From the NCBI RefSeq assembly GCF_019711395.1, contig NZ_JAIGNL010000002.1, forward strand, positions 539,001 through 603,000: a stretch of 64,000 nt of DNA, in the 5' to 3' direction. The notes below the pieces were generated by a model. It had not been told where the DNA came from, did no database searches, and was given only the letters and a program-made list of their open reading frames with translations. Of the stretch, positions 26,316 through 35,380 are shown one piece after another. The DNA comes from Qipengyuania xiapuensis (GTDB taxonomy: Bacteria; Pseudomonadota; Alphaproteobacteria; Sphingomonadales; Sphingomonadaceae). The stretch's first letter is position 1. Each line of letters opens with the position of its first letter. The position numbers and the translations under genes are program-made.

Positions 26316-27305
26316 CTAGCGGTCGGCCAGCAAGGCGAGGAGAGCGAAGCTGGCGAGCCAGTGTTCGCCCATATAGTCTCCTGCGACATGGCCGAGGGCT
26401 GCCTCGAGATGCGCCCGGGCCCTGTCCGAAATCAGCTGCGAAGCCCGATGAGAGCCAAGCAGGCGGTCCACTTCGCGAAGGCACCAGGCGCGGCTCAGAT
26501 TGAGCCCGTCGAGATGCGCGATCTTGCCGTCGCTCCGGTCGCTGACCGTGACAGGACGGCAGTCCCGCTCCAGCCAGCCATTGGCGAGGACGAGGTCCTC
26601 GAACCACGGAACGAACTGGCTGTGCGGCATGACACGGCTCATCAGCAGGCTGACGGTGAGAACGGGGGAAAGGAATTCGTCCCCGCCAGGCTCCCAACCA
26701 TCGTAGGACCGCTTCTGGCCGAAAGCGGCGAGCGACCATTCGTCGATCGTCGCGAGCAGCTTTGCATCGCGGGTTTCCGCCCACTCGCGCGCAAGGACAA
26801 GTGCGAAGCTGGTGTTGAAATGCGTGCCCACGGTGATCGGATAGGTCAGCACGCGCAGGTAGTCGCCGAAACGGTCGGCAAATGCGCTGGCGAGCGGCTC
26901 GAGACGCGCTCCCCATTCCCGGTCATCATGCCGCGCGGCTTCGTGATGGAGGTAAAGCAGCCAGCCCCAGCCATAGGGCCGCTCGAAGCCTCGCGATTCA
27001 GGTCGGTCGAGATAGGCGAGTTCGACGGCCAGCTTCTCGCGCGTGAAGGTCGCATCGGCCAGCGCCTCGATGTCGCGGGCCTCGGGCATGTCGGGATAGA
27101 GCCTGCGCAGCGTGAGGAGCGTCCACCAGCCGTGGACGCAGCTGTGCCAGTCGAAGCTCCCGAAGAAGACCGGGTGGAGCGTTCGCGGAGAAAGGACGTC
27201 CGCGTCGCCCGCCATCACGTGATCAAGCTTGTGCGGGTACTCGCGCGCTACATGGCCCAGCGCGATGCGGGCGAAACTGCTGGCGAGTTCCGGTGTCAGT
27301 TCCAC
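26316..27305 (-). CDS. DUF2891 domain protein
   Basis: A 329-residue soluble, mostly alpha-helical protein of the DUF2891 family. Its conserved motifs are HPVFFGSFDWHSCVHGWW near residue 40, ERPYGWGWLL near 115, GTHFNTSFAL near 160 and GWEPGGDEFLSP near 200. The Trp/His-rich pattern resembles alpha/alpha-barrel carbohydrate-active enzymes, but the function is unknown. The GTG at 27305 overlaps the end of the DUF979 gene and has GGGAG upstream; a further-upstream start would lie deep inside that gene. It is the last gene of the oxoprolinase-DUF969-DUF979-DUF2891 operon, and this association is commonly seen. Confidence 0.82.
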   Translation of the reverse strand: MELTPELASSFARIALGHVAREYPHKLDHVMAGDADVLSPRTLHPVFFGSFDWHSCVHGWWTLLTLRRLYPDMPEARDIEALADATFTREKLAVELAYLDRPESRGFERPYGWGWLLYLHHEAARHDDREWGARLEPLASAFADRFGDYLRVLTYPITVGTHFNTSFALVLAREWAETRDAKLLATIDEWSLAAFGQKRSYDGWEPGGDEFLSPVLTVSLLMSRVMPHSQFVPWFEDLVLANGWLERDCRPVTVSDRSDGKIAHLDGLNLSRAWCLREVDRLLGSHRASQLISDRARAHLEAALGHVAGDYMGEHWLASFALLALLADR

Positions 27306-28246
27306 AGCAGAAATGCTCCCACATAGATGATTGCGACATTGCACAGCCACAGCGGGATCGCGGTCCCGATTTGCTGGCGGATCACCCCGTTCTGGTCCTT
27401 CAGTTCGAGCAGCGCGGCGGGCACGATGTTGAAGTTCGCCGCCATGGGGGTCATCAGCGTACCGCAGAAGCCCGCGAGCATCCCGACTGCGCCGATCACC
27501 GCCGGATTTCCGTCATAGGTCTCGACCAGTAGCGGGATGCCGATCGCGGCTGCCATCACCGGGAATGCGGCAAAGGCATTGCCCATGATCATCGTGAACA
27601 GCGCCATGCCGAGCGCGAAGACCACGACGGTGAGGAATACGCTGCCATCGGGAATAATGTCGCCTGCAACGCCGCCGATGATCTCGCCCACGCCGGCCAG
27701 CGCAAAGACCGCGCCTAGCGCAGCGAGCATTTGCGGGAGGATCGCCGCCCAGCCGATGGAATCGAGCAGCCGCCTGCCCTCCTCCGCTGGCGCGAGCGCA
27801 GGCGGACGCAGCCAGGCCATCGCCACCACCAGCGCGACGAGCACGCCGACGCCGAAAAGGATCAGCGTCTCGCGCCGTGCCTCGAACAGGCCAGTCTCGC
27901 TCAAGGTCGTGTAATTGTAGAACAGCGTGCCCGCGACCGCAGTGATCGGCACGATCAGCGCAGGCACGAAGAGCTTGTTGCCAAGCATCTTGGAATAGTC
28001 GCGGCGCTCCTCGATGCTCGTCGTTTCCGGATCGCTGCGCTTCAGCGCGCCCGTGCCTGCAATCGCGACCATCGCGAGGACCAGCACGCCATTGGCGAAA
28101 TCGGAGAGGTTGCTGCCGAAGAAGAAGCTCGCCGCCAGCAGTCCCCAGAAGGCGGCATTGCCCCAGCGCCTGTCGCGCAGGCTAAGCAGCGCCCAGATCG
28201 CGAAGAACACGCCCGCAAGGACGTAGAGCCATTCGTAGGTGATCAT
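27296..28246 (-). CDS. DUF979 family membrane protein (putative permease subunit)
   Basis: A 316-residue integral membrane protein with about nine hydrophobic helices. The family motifs NAFAAFPVMAAAIGIPLL and GMLAGFCGTLMTPMAANFN are present. DUF979 genes almost always pair with DUF969 and are thought to form a two-part transporter; the link to 5-oxoproline metabolism comes from genome context. The ATG overlaps the DUF969 stop (ATGA). The 3' end overlaps the GTG start of the DUF2891 gene, so the whole operon is translationally linked. Confidence 0.85.
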   Translation of the reverse strand: MITYEWLYVLAGVFFAIWALLSLRDRRWGNAAFWGLLAASFFFGSNLSDFANGVLVLAMVAIAGTGALKRSDPETTSIEERRDYSKMLGNKLFVPALIVPITAVAGTLFYNYTTLSETGLFEARRETLILFGVGVLVALVVAMAWLRPPALAPAEEGRRLLDSIGWAAILPQMLAALGAVFALAGVGEIIGGVAGDIIPDGSVFLTVVVFALGMALFTMIMGNAFAAFPVMAAAIGIPLLVETYDGNPAVIGAVGMLAGFCGTLMTPMAANFNIVPAALLELKDQNGVIRQQIGTAIPLWLCNVAIIYVGAFLLWN

Positions 28247-28926
28247 TCGCCTGCCTCCGCCGGGACCCGCCCGATATTCCGGTCGAGCGCGCGGATGCGC
28301 CAGCCGTGGATGATGAAGGCGCAGATCGCGGTCGGGATCGCCCAGACCGAAAGCTGCAGCGGAGTGAGCGGATAGCCGTAGCTTTCGAACACGCCCTGGA
28401 TCAGCAGGATAGAGGCGATGGCGAAGAAGATGTCCTCGCCGAAGAACAGCCCGACATTGTCGGTGGCGGCCGACATGGCGAGCACCTTCTGCCGGTCGTC
28501 CTCGGCCAGTTTTCCGTGCGATTTCTCCGCTGCGGCCTCGGCCATCGGAGCTACCAGCGGGCGGACCGCCTGCGGGTGGCCGCCAATGTCCTTCATCCCG
28601 ATGGCCGCCGTGACCTGGCGGAACAGCAGGTAGACCGTCAGCAGCTTGCCCATGGTCGCACCGCGCAGGTTCTCGATCACTGCGCGGGCGCGCTGCTGCA
28701 GGCCGTATCGCTCGAGCAGGCCGATCACCGGCAGGATGATCCACGTCACCGAGATATAGCGGTTGTCGTTGAAGGCCTTGCCCAGCGCCTCGACCACGGC
28801 GACGAAATCGAGGCCCGCCAGAAGCCCCGTCGCAAGCGCCGCGCCGACCACGACCAGCAGCGGATTGAAGCGCAGCGCGAAGCCGATCACGACCAACGCG
28901 ATGCCCAGCAAGGGCCAGTAATTCAT
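28243..28926 (-). CDS. DUF969 family membrane protein (putative permease subunit)
   Basis: A 227-residue membrane protein with helices around 5-40, 60-75, 155-175 and 185-205. It contains the family motifs NDNRYISVTWIILPVIGLLERYGLQ, written here in part, and GMKDIGGHPQAVRPLVAPM. With DUF979 it is proposed to form a transporter. It begins inside the stop of the 5-oxoprolinase gene (ATGA), which supports 5-oxoproline or a related lactam as substrate. That link is inferred from context only. Confidence 0.85.
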   Translation of the reverse strand: MNYWPLLGIALVVIGFALRFNPLLVVVGAALATGLLAGLDFVAVVEALGKAFNDNRYISVTWIILPVIGLLERYGLQQRARAVIENLRGATMGKLLTVYLLFRQVTAAIGMKDIGGHPQAVRPLVAPMAEAAAEKSHGKLAEDDRQKVLAMSAATDNVGLFFGEDIFFAIASILLIQGVFESYGYPLTPLQLSVWAIPTAICAFIIHGWRIRALDRNIGRVPAEAGE

Positions 28927-31900
28927 TGTTTTCCCTCCCCGAAGCCGCCCCCTCCGGGCGTCAGGATCACAAATGTGTCGCCGGGCATCATGTCCTTGTG
29001 CCCGGTCGCCCCGAATTCCTCAGACGTGCCGTCGGTCCGCTCGACCCAGTTGCGACCCGGCTGCGCATCTCCGCCGCCGTTGATCCCGCGCGGCGCCACT
29101 TTGCGGCGGTTGGCGAGCATGTTGGCGCGCATCTCCTCGAGGAAGGTGACGCGCCGTACGACCCCGTCGCCACCACGATGCGCGCCCGCACCGCCGGAGC
29201 CGCGACGGATGGCGAAGCTTTCGAGCCGCACCGGCAAGCGTGTTTCGAGGATTTCGGGATCGGTCAGGCGGCTGTTGGTCATGTGGGTCTGCACCGCGCT
29301 GGTCCCGTCATGGTCGGGCCCCGCGCCGGAGCCGCCGCAGATCGTCTCGTAATACTGGTGCGCTTCGTTGCCGAAGGTGAAATTGTTCATCGTCCCCTGG
29401 CTCGGGGCGAGCCTGCCGGTGGCGGCGAACAGCGCATCGGTGACGACCTGGCTGGTCTCGACATTGCCCGCGACCACTGCCGCGCCCGGCTTCGGATTGA
29501 GCATCGAACCTTCGGGCACGACAAGTTCGACGGGTCGCAGGCACCCGTCGTTCATCGGGATCTGGTCGTCGATCAGCGTGCGCAGGACATATAGCGCTGC
29601 GGCGCGGGTGATCGAGCGCGGCGCGTTGAAATTGTCGGGCAGCTGGTCGCTGGTGCCGGTGAAGTCGAAAACGGCGGAGCGGGTCGCGTCGTTTATCCGG
29701 ATCGCGACTCTCACGACCGCGCCGTTGTCCATCTCGTAGGCGAAGCTGCCGTCCTCGAGCCGGTCGAGAAGCCGGCGCACGCTCTCCTCGGCATTGGCGA
29801 GCACGTGGTCCATGTAGGCCGCGACGACCTCCGCCCCCTGGTCGCTGGCCGCGCCCTGCAGGAGTTCCGCGCCACGTGTGCAAGCAGCGAGCTGCGCGCG
29901 CAGGTCGGAGAGATTGCGGTCGGGATTACGGGCGGGGAACTTGGCGCTCGCCAGCACCTCTCGCACCGCTGCTTCGCGGAAATGCCCCTCGTCCACCATC
30001 AGGAGATTGTCGATCATGACACCCTCCTCCTCGATGGTCGCGCTTTCGGGTGGCATCGAGCCAGGGGCGATCCCGCCGATATCGGCATGGTGCCCGCGCG
30101 CGGCGACGAAGGCGTCCGGTTCCCCACCCACCCTGTCGCCGCCCTCTTCGCCATAGAAGACCGGCACGATCACCGTGATGTCGGGCAAATGCGTGCCGCC
30201 GCGATAGGGATCGTTGAGGACATAGGCATCGCCGCGCTTGAACCCGCGCCCGTCGCGCCTCGCTCCGCGCTCCTCGATCACCCGCGCGATGCTGTCGCCC
30301 ATGCTGCCGAGGTGGACGGGGATATGCGGCGCATTGGCGATCAAAGCGCCGGTCCGGTCGAACAGCGCGCAGGAGAAATCGAGCCGTTCCTTGATGTTCA
30401 CCGAGGTCGCGGTGGACTGGAGCACCACGCCCATCTCCTCGGCAATCGCCATGAAGAGGTTGTTGAATATCTCGAGCCGGACGGGATCGACCTCGGTCCC
30501 CACCGCAAGGTCGCGCTGCATCGCTTCGACACGGGTCAGGACCAGCGTCCCTTCATCGGCGAGCTTCGCCTGCCAGCCTTGCTCGACCACCGTCGTCGAA
30601 CCCGGATCGACGATCAGTGCAGGGCCGGAGACCTTCTCGCCCTCACCCATGTCCGCCCGGGCGAGCGTGCGCCACGAGCCGGATGCCTCGCCCGGGGTCG
30701 CGACCGGATCGGCCTGCACCGTGCCGAGGCCGCCAGAAACGCCGCTCGCCTCGACGCTCAGCGCCTCGACGATGATGGGAGCTTCGGCATCCGAATAACC
30801 GAAGCGCTGCCGGTGGAGCAGGCGGAAGGCCTCGTCCATGTCCTCCGGGTCGCCGACATCGACGGTGAGCATGGAATCGCTGCCCTTGAAGCGCAGCCTA
30901 GCGCGGCTTTCGAGCCGGATCGCCTCGTCGGAAATTCCCTGCCCAGTCAGCGCCACGCGCGTTTCTTCCTCCAGCTCGGCCAGCGGCGCCATGAAGTCAT
31001 CGACGAGCGGCTTCACAAGGCTCACCTCGCGGATCGCCTTCACCGGTGCGAGGCCGATGCCATAGGCCGAGAGGATGCCCGCGAGCGGGTGCACCAGCAC
31101 GGTCTCGATCCCGAGATCATCGGCCACCTTGCAGGCGTGCTGCCCTCCCGCCCCGCCGAAGCAGGCGAGCGCATAGGTCGTCACGTCATGGCCGCGCGCC
31201 ACGCTGATCTTGCGGATGGCATTGGCCATGTTGTCGACCGCAATCGCGAGGAAACCCTCGGCAATGTCCTCGAGCGATTTCGGTTCGGGGAGCGATGCCG
31301 CGACCTCCTCCAGGCGCCGCCGCGAGGCTTGCGGGTCAAGCGGCTCATCGCCGTTCGGGCCAAACACGCTCGGGAAGAAGGCCGGATCGATGCGCCCGAG
31401 AAACAGGTTGCAATCGGTCACGCTCAGCGGGCCGCCCTTGCGATAGCAAGCAGGTCCCGGATCGGCGCCCGCGCTCTCGGGGCCCACGCGGAAACGCGCA
31501 CCGTCGAAGCTGCAGATCGAGCCACCACCCGCCGCCACGGTGTGGATCTGCATCATCGGTGCGGCGACGCGGACACCGGCCACCACGCTGTCGCCGGTCA
31601 ACTCGTACTCGCCCGCATAATGCGCGACGTCGGTGCTCGTACCGCCCATGTCGAAGCCGATGAGCTTGGAGTGCCCCAAAGGCTCGGAAGCGGCGACCAT
31701 GCCGACCACCCCGCCCGCCGGGCCGGACAGGATCGCGTCCTTCCCGCGGAAAGCGCCGACTTCGGCCAGCCCGCCGTTCGACTGCATGAAGCGTAGGCGG
31801 TCCGCATCGGGCAGCGCTGCGCGCAGAGTGTCGGTGTAGCGCCGCAGGACCGGCGAGAGATAGGCATCGACCACGGTCGTGTCGCCGCGCGGGACCAGCT

Positions 31901-32495
31901 TGATCAACGGGGCTACTTCGTGGCTCACACTGACCTGCGCAAAGCCGATCTCGCGGGCGATTTCGGCCAGTCGCTCCTCGTGGTCGCGATATTTCCAGCC
32001 GTGCATCAGCACTATGGCGATGGCATCGAAGCCCTCGCCCCGCAGTGCCTCGAAATCGCGCCGCGCCGCTTCCTCGTCGAGCGGTGTCAGGACCTCGCCG
32101 TCGACACCGACACGCTCGGTCACTTCTACCACGCGCGCCGGCAATTGTTCGGGAAGGACGATGTGGCGGGCAAAGATCTCCGGCCGCGCCTGCGTGCCGA
32201 TCCGCAGCGCATCACCGAAGCCTTGCGTGATCGCGAGCGCCAACCGCTCGCCCTTGCGTTCGAGCAAGGCATTAGTGGCAACAGTGGTGCCGATGCGCAG
32301 TTCCGCAATCGGGCCCTCGCCATGCTTGGCCATGAGGCGGCGTACCGCCTCGCTCGCGGCATCACGATAATGTTCGGGGTTTTCGGAGAGCAGCTTGTCG
32401 GTCACCAGCCGCCCGTCAGGCGTCGTGGCTACGACATCGGTAAAGGTCCCCCCGCGATCGATCGCGAAGCTCCATGCGGGAGGAGTAGCTGCCAT
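28923..32495 (-). CDS. ATP-dependent 5-oxoprolinase (fused hydantoinase A/B type)
   Basis: A protein of about 1,190 residues that hydrolyses 5-oxoproline to glutamate with ATP, or a related hydantoinase. The N-terminal hydantoinase A part has the nucleotide-binding phrase AIDRGGTFTDVV, the IGTTVATNALLERKG region and the ASKHA-type GFDMGGTSTDVA. The hydantoinase B part begins near residue 650 (VDPVRLEIFNNLFMAIAEEMG) and includes RGHHADIGGIAPGSMP and the C-terminal GGGGFGEGK. Fusion of A and B in one chain is the eukaryotic-type OPLAH layout. The ATG at 32495 starts nearest the conserved domain; a GTG six codons upstream is possible. It heads the operon with DUF969/DUF979/DUF2891. Confidence 0.88.
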   Translation of the reverse strand: MAATPPAWSFAIDRGGTFTDVVATTPDGRLVTDKLLSENPEHYRDAASEAVRRLMAKHGEGPIAELRIGTTVATNALLERKGERLALAITQGFGDALRIGTQARPEIFARHIVLPEQLPARVVEVTERVGVDGEVLTPLDEEAARRDFEALRGEGFDAIAIVLMHGWKYRDHEERLAEIAREIGFAQVSVSHEVAPLIKLVPRGDTTVVDAYLSPVLRRYTDTLRAALPDADRLRFMQSNGGLAEVGAFRGKDAILSGPAGGVVGMVAASEPLGHSKLIGFDMGGTSTDVAHYAGEYELTGDSVVAGVRVAAPMMQIHTVAAGGGSICSFDGARFRVGPESAGADPGPACYRKGGPLSVTDCNLFLGRIDPAFFPSVFGPNGDEPLDPQASRRRLEEVAASLPEPKSLEDIAEGFLAIAVDNMANAIRKISVARGHDVTTYALACFGGAGGQHACKVADDLGIETVLVHPLAGILSAYGIGLAPVKAIREVSLVKPLVDDFMAPLAELEEETRVALTGQGISDEAIRLESRARLRFKGSDSMLTVDVGDPEDMDEAFRLLHRQRFGYSDAEAPIIVEALSVEASGVSGGLGTVQADPVATPGEASGSWRTLARADMGEGEKVSGPALIVDPGSTTVVEQGWQAKLADEGTLVLTRVEAMQRDLAVGTEVDPVRLEIFNNLFMAIAEEMGVVLQSTATSVNIKERLDFSCALFDRTGALIANAPHIPVHLGSMGDSIARVIEERGARRDGRGFKRGDAYVLNDPYRGGTHLPDITVIVPVFYGEEGGDRVGGEPDAFVAARGHHADIGGIAPGSMPPESATIEEEGVMIDNLLMVDEGHFREAAVREVLASAKFPARNPDRNLSDLRAQLAACTRGAELLQGAASDQGAEVVAAYMDHVLANAEESVRRLLDRLEDGSFAYEMDNGAVVRVAIRINDATRSAVFDFTGTSDQLPDNFNAPRSITRAAALYVLRTLIDDQIPMNDGCLRPVELVVPEGSMLNPKPGAAVVAGNVETSQVVTDALFAATGRLAPSQGTMNNFTFGNEAHQYYETICGGSGAGPDHDGTSAVQTHMTNSRLTDPEILETRLPVRLESFAIRRGSGGAGAHRGGDGVVRRVTFLEEMRANMLANRRKVAPRGINGGGDAQPGRNWVERTDGTSEEFGATGHKDMMPGDTFVILTPGGGGFGEGKQ

Positions 32496-32537
32496 GCCGC
32501 GCACACTAGGCACGCGTCATGGCAGCGCAAGTAGGGA

Positions 32538-33962
32538 TCAGACGACGGCGTCGCGCTTGACTGTGATCACCTGCGGATAGGTGAACTCCTTGAGGCCATC
32601 GATGCCGTATTCGGCGCCGATGCCCGACTGCTTGTGCCCGCCGAAGGGCGCGAGCGGCGAGATGTGCAGGAATTCGTTGATCCACACGGTGCCGGTTTCA
32701 AGCTGTTCGGCGATCTCGACACCCTTGTCGGTGTCCTTCGTCCAGACAGCGCCGGCGAGGCCGTATTCCGAATTGTTCGCGCGCTCGATCGCTTCCTCGA
32801 CGCTGCCGAACTTCATTAGCGGCATGACCGGACCGAACTGTTCTTCGGCCACGATGCGCGCATCTTCGGGCGGATTGTCGAGAATGGTGATCGGCACGTA
32901 ATAGCCGGTGCCCGAGGGATCGACGTCGCCGCCGGTCAGGAACTGGTAGCCATTGTCCTTGGCATCCTGGATCAGCTCGCAAACGCGGTCGAACTGCTTC
33001 TTGTTCTGGATCGGGCCGACACCCGTGCCCTGCTGCGAACCGTCGCCGACGACCACGGTCTTGGCGTATTCCGCGATGGCCTTCGACAGGTCGTCGTAGA
33101 TATCCTCGTGGATGTAGATGCGCTTCGCCGCGACGCAGATCTGGCCTGCATTCGAGAAGCTCGACCAGAAGAGCTGCTGAGCAACCGCTTCGACGTCGGC
33201 ATCGGGCAGCACGATCGAGGCGTCGTTGCCGCCGAGCTCCAGCGTGATGCGCTTGAGGTCGCCCGCAGCGCCTTCCATGATCTTCTTGCCGGTAGCGGTC
33301 GAGCCGGTGAAGGTTATCTTGTCGATGTCGGGATGCTCGGTGATCATCGGGCCGAGCTCGTCCGGGCCGGTGATGATGTTGACCGTGCCGGCGGGCACGA
33401 CATCCTTGATCAGCTCGGCGATCCGCAGCGTGGTAAGCGGCGTGAAAGGCGAGGGCTTCAATACGATGGTGCAGCCCGAGATCAGCGCGGGCACGATCTT
33501 CTGGATCGCCATCATGACCGGGAAGTTCCACGGCACGATACCGCCGACCACGCCAACGGGCACGCGACGCGTACGGCTGAGGCGCGTGTCGTCATCCTGG
33601 TTGATCACATCGTCGAGCGTCAGCGTCGACTGCGCGGCGGCGAGGCCTGCTGCGCCGTAGATCTCCTGCTGTGCCTGTGCATGCGGCTTGCCCTGCTCGG
33701 TGGTGAGCAGGCGGAACAGCTCGTCGGCATTGTCCTTGATGGCGGCCGAAATGCCCATCACGACCTTCTGGCGCTCTTCCGCGCTGGTCTTTTTCCAGGT
33801 CTTGAACGCACGGCGGGCAGCGGCGACCGCACGGTCGAGCTCGTCCTTGCCGCAGGAGGGGACGAGGCCCACGACCTCTTCATTGGCCGGATTGACGACT
33901 TCGAACGTATTGCTCGTCGTCACCATCTCGCCGTCGATCAGGTTCGCATAAGTGGTGGTCAT
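32538..33962 (-). CDS. NAD(P)-dependent aldehyde dehydrogenase
   Basis: A 474-residue ALDH-superfamily enzyme oxidising an aldehyde to the acid. Catalytic residues are in place: Asn146 (VPWNFP), Glu242 (LELGGND) and Cys276 (NAGQICVAAK). It resembles the broad-specificity succinate-semialdehyde/betaine-type clade (PLAPFGGHKQSGIG near the C-terminus), but the substrate cannot be fixed from sequence. It is 42 bases upstream of the oxoprolinase gene on the same strand, so co-transcription is possible. The galactose-related genes lie divergently on the other side, about 200 bases away. Confidence 0.9.
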   Translation of the reverse strand: MTTTYANLIDGEMVTTSNTFEVVNPANEEVVGLVPSCGKDELDRAVAAARRAFKTWKKTSAEERQKVVMGISAAIKDNADELFRLLTTEQGKPHAQAQQEIYGAAGLAAAQSTLTLDDVINQDDDTRLSRTRRVPVGVVGGIVPWNFPVMMAIQKIVPALISGCTIVLKPSPFTPLTTLRIAELIKDVVPAGTVNIITGPDELGPMITEHPDIDKITFTGSTATGKKIMEGAAGDLKRITLELGGNDASIVLPDADVEAVAQQLFWSSFSNAGQICVAAKRIYIHEDIYDDLSKAIAEYAKTVVVGDGSQQGTGVGPIQNKKQFDRVCELIQDAKDNGYQFLTGGDVDPSGTGYYVPITILDNPPEDARIVAEEQFGPVMPLMKFGSVEEAIERANNSEYGLAGAVWTKDTDKGVEIAEQLETGTVWINEFLHISPLAPFGGHKQSGIGAEYGIDGLKEFTYPQVITVKRDAVV

Positions 33963-34165
33963 GGCTCTCTCTCCTCAAAACGCAGAATCGGTTTCGGAGA
34001 GAAACTTAGGCGTGCTTTCGGGAATCGCAAACGCGATTCCGCGCAGGGCTGGCCCGATCCATCGCGAGTGCCTCGTCAAACCGGGTGTCGAGAAGCGCCG
34101 CGGCGCGATTGCCACACCCACGCTTTCGGGCAAGAAGACTCGCCTTCCCGGACCGGAGTAACGCC

Positions 34166-35026
34166 TTGCCGCACCGCCTCGCCAATGGAGACTTCGAACT
34201 TGCCTTCGACGAGGCGGTCGGCGGATCGCTTGGCGCAGCGACATGGCGCGGGCTCGACATCCTTCATACGAGGCCAGGCAATTCGGTGCTCGATGCCGGC
34301 TGCTTCCCGCTCGTGCCTTTTTCCAATCGTATTGCAGGTTCGCGCTTTTCCTTCGGCGGCCGCGATGTGGCCCTCGAACCGAACCACCCCGGTGACCCGG
34401 CGAGCCCCGTGATCCACGGCTTCGGCTGGCTGTCCGAGTGGACGGTCGAGCAACTGGCAGAAACGCGGGCGACGCTGGGCTTCCGGTACGAGGGCGGCGC
34501 CTGGCCCTGGCCCTTCGAGGCTCGTCAGGACATTGCCGTACACGGGAACGGCTTCGAGCTGGAACTTGCGCTGCGCAACCTTGGCGAAGATCCGATGCCT
34601 GCGGGGCTCGGTTTCCATCCCTATTTCCCGCGCAACGATCGGACGCTCTTCAAATCCCTGCACAAGGGCGAATGGGCGACCGATGACGCGATGATTCCGA
34701 CGCGGGTCGAGGAGCATCTCGCTCCGGTGGACTGGTGGGAGGGCAGGCCGGCGGCGACGCGCAATGTCGACACTGTCTACACCGACCGCGAGGGTCCGCT
34801 GCTGGTCGAATGGCCAGATCGCGAGATCGGCGTGAGGATCGAGCCCTCCCCCGACCTCTCCTTCACCACCGTCTATGTGCCCGCTGACGAGGACTATTTC
34901 TGCGTCGAGCCGGTCAGCCACATGACCGATGCCTTCAACCGGCATGGCCAAGCCACCGGTGCGCGCGTCCTTGCCGCTGGCGAGGAGTGGAGCGTAGCGA
35001 TGCGCGTCGAGGTCTACGCGCTCTAG
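34166..35026 (+). CDS. Aldose 1-epimerase family protein
   Basis: A 286-residue galactose-mutarotase-fold protein that interconverts alpha and beta aldoses. Recognisable active-site parts are PLVPFSNRIAG, the His in PVIHGFGW, the second His in GLGFHPYFPR and a Glu in FCVEPVSHMTDAF. A TTG start at 34166 is chosen: GGAG lies eight bases upstream and the protein then begins at the conserved NGDFELAF. Earlier in-frame starts add a basic, non-conserved stretch. It converges on a galactokinase remnant and belongs with the SSS transporter and beta-galactosidase as a galactoside utilisation locus. Confidence 0.85.
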   Translation: MPHRLANGDFELAFDEAVGGSLGAATWRGLDILHTRPGNSVLDAGCFPLVPFSNRIAGSRFSFGGRDVALEPNHPGDPASPVIHGFGWLSEWTVEQLAETRATLGFRYEGGAWPWPFEARQDIAVHGNGFELELALRNLGEDPMPAGLGFHPYFPRNDRTLFKSLHKGEWATDDAMIPTRVEEHLAPVDWWEGRPAATRNVDTVYTDREGPLLVEWPDREIGVRIEPSPDLSFTTVYVPADEDYFCVEPVSHMTDAFNRHGQATGARVLAAGEEWSVAMRVEVYAL

Positions 35027-35182
35027 GTCACCCTCAGGAGCCGGTCGCCGAATTGCGCTTCTATAGCCGCGACATGGCCCGGCGAGGTCACCACCACGAC
35101 CGATCCGCCGAAACTTGCACCTGTCATCCGCGGACCGCCATCCTTGCCGACGATCCCCTGAAGCCTGTCCACCAGCCACCTC
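35023..35182 (-). pseudogene. galK: Galactokinase C-terminal remnant
   Basis: The minus-strand frame ending at 35023 encodes LVDRLQGIVGKDGGPRMTG followed by ASFGGSVVVV, the conserved GHMP-kinase motif III and C-terminal region of galactokinase. About 50 residues are left: the N-terminal signature, the ATP-binding motif and two thirds of the enzyme are absent. Upstream of about 35182 the similarity stops abruptly, which suggests a deletion junction. Its TAG overlaps the stop of the aldose epimerase gene. The organism may use another galactose route or another galK copy. Confidence 0.68.
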
Positions 35183-35324
35183 CAGCAATTGGCGCTGCCT
35201 GCATCACAGGTTCGCCCTCGACCGCGAATGTCGTCGCTCCGCGCAGATCCCCGAGCGACGGCAGGTCACCCGGTTCGACACGTCCACCGAGATGTCGCCA
35301 GGCTATGGTCCCGTCTGCCTGCCG
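35183..35324 (-). other. Coding-like fragment next to the galK stub, unidentified
   Basis: In a different minus-strand frame the stretch from 35324 reads RQADGTIAWRHLGGRVE, PGDLPSLGDLRGATTF and AVEGEPVMQAAPIAGGGW, bounded upstream by a TAA at 35325. The composition looks like real protein, but there is no start codon context, and the frame runs out soon after entering the galK stub. It may be a piece of a second gene joined to galK by a deletion. I could not identify the family. Confidence 0.25.
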
Positions 35325-35380
35325 TTAGAATATGCAACTCCATTCCTCGCCATGGAGGGCATGGAGATCGGCGGTCTCGC

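Noticed and set aside
26313..26322. Palindrome CCGCTAGCGG between the convergent GH3-like and DUF2891 genes
   Set aside because: Only ten bases with no loop or T-run; too short to call a terminator, and such palindromes are expected by chance in GC-rich DNA.
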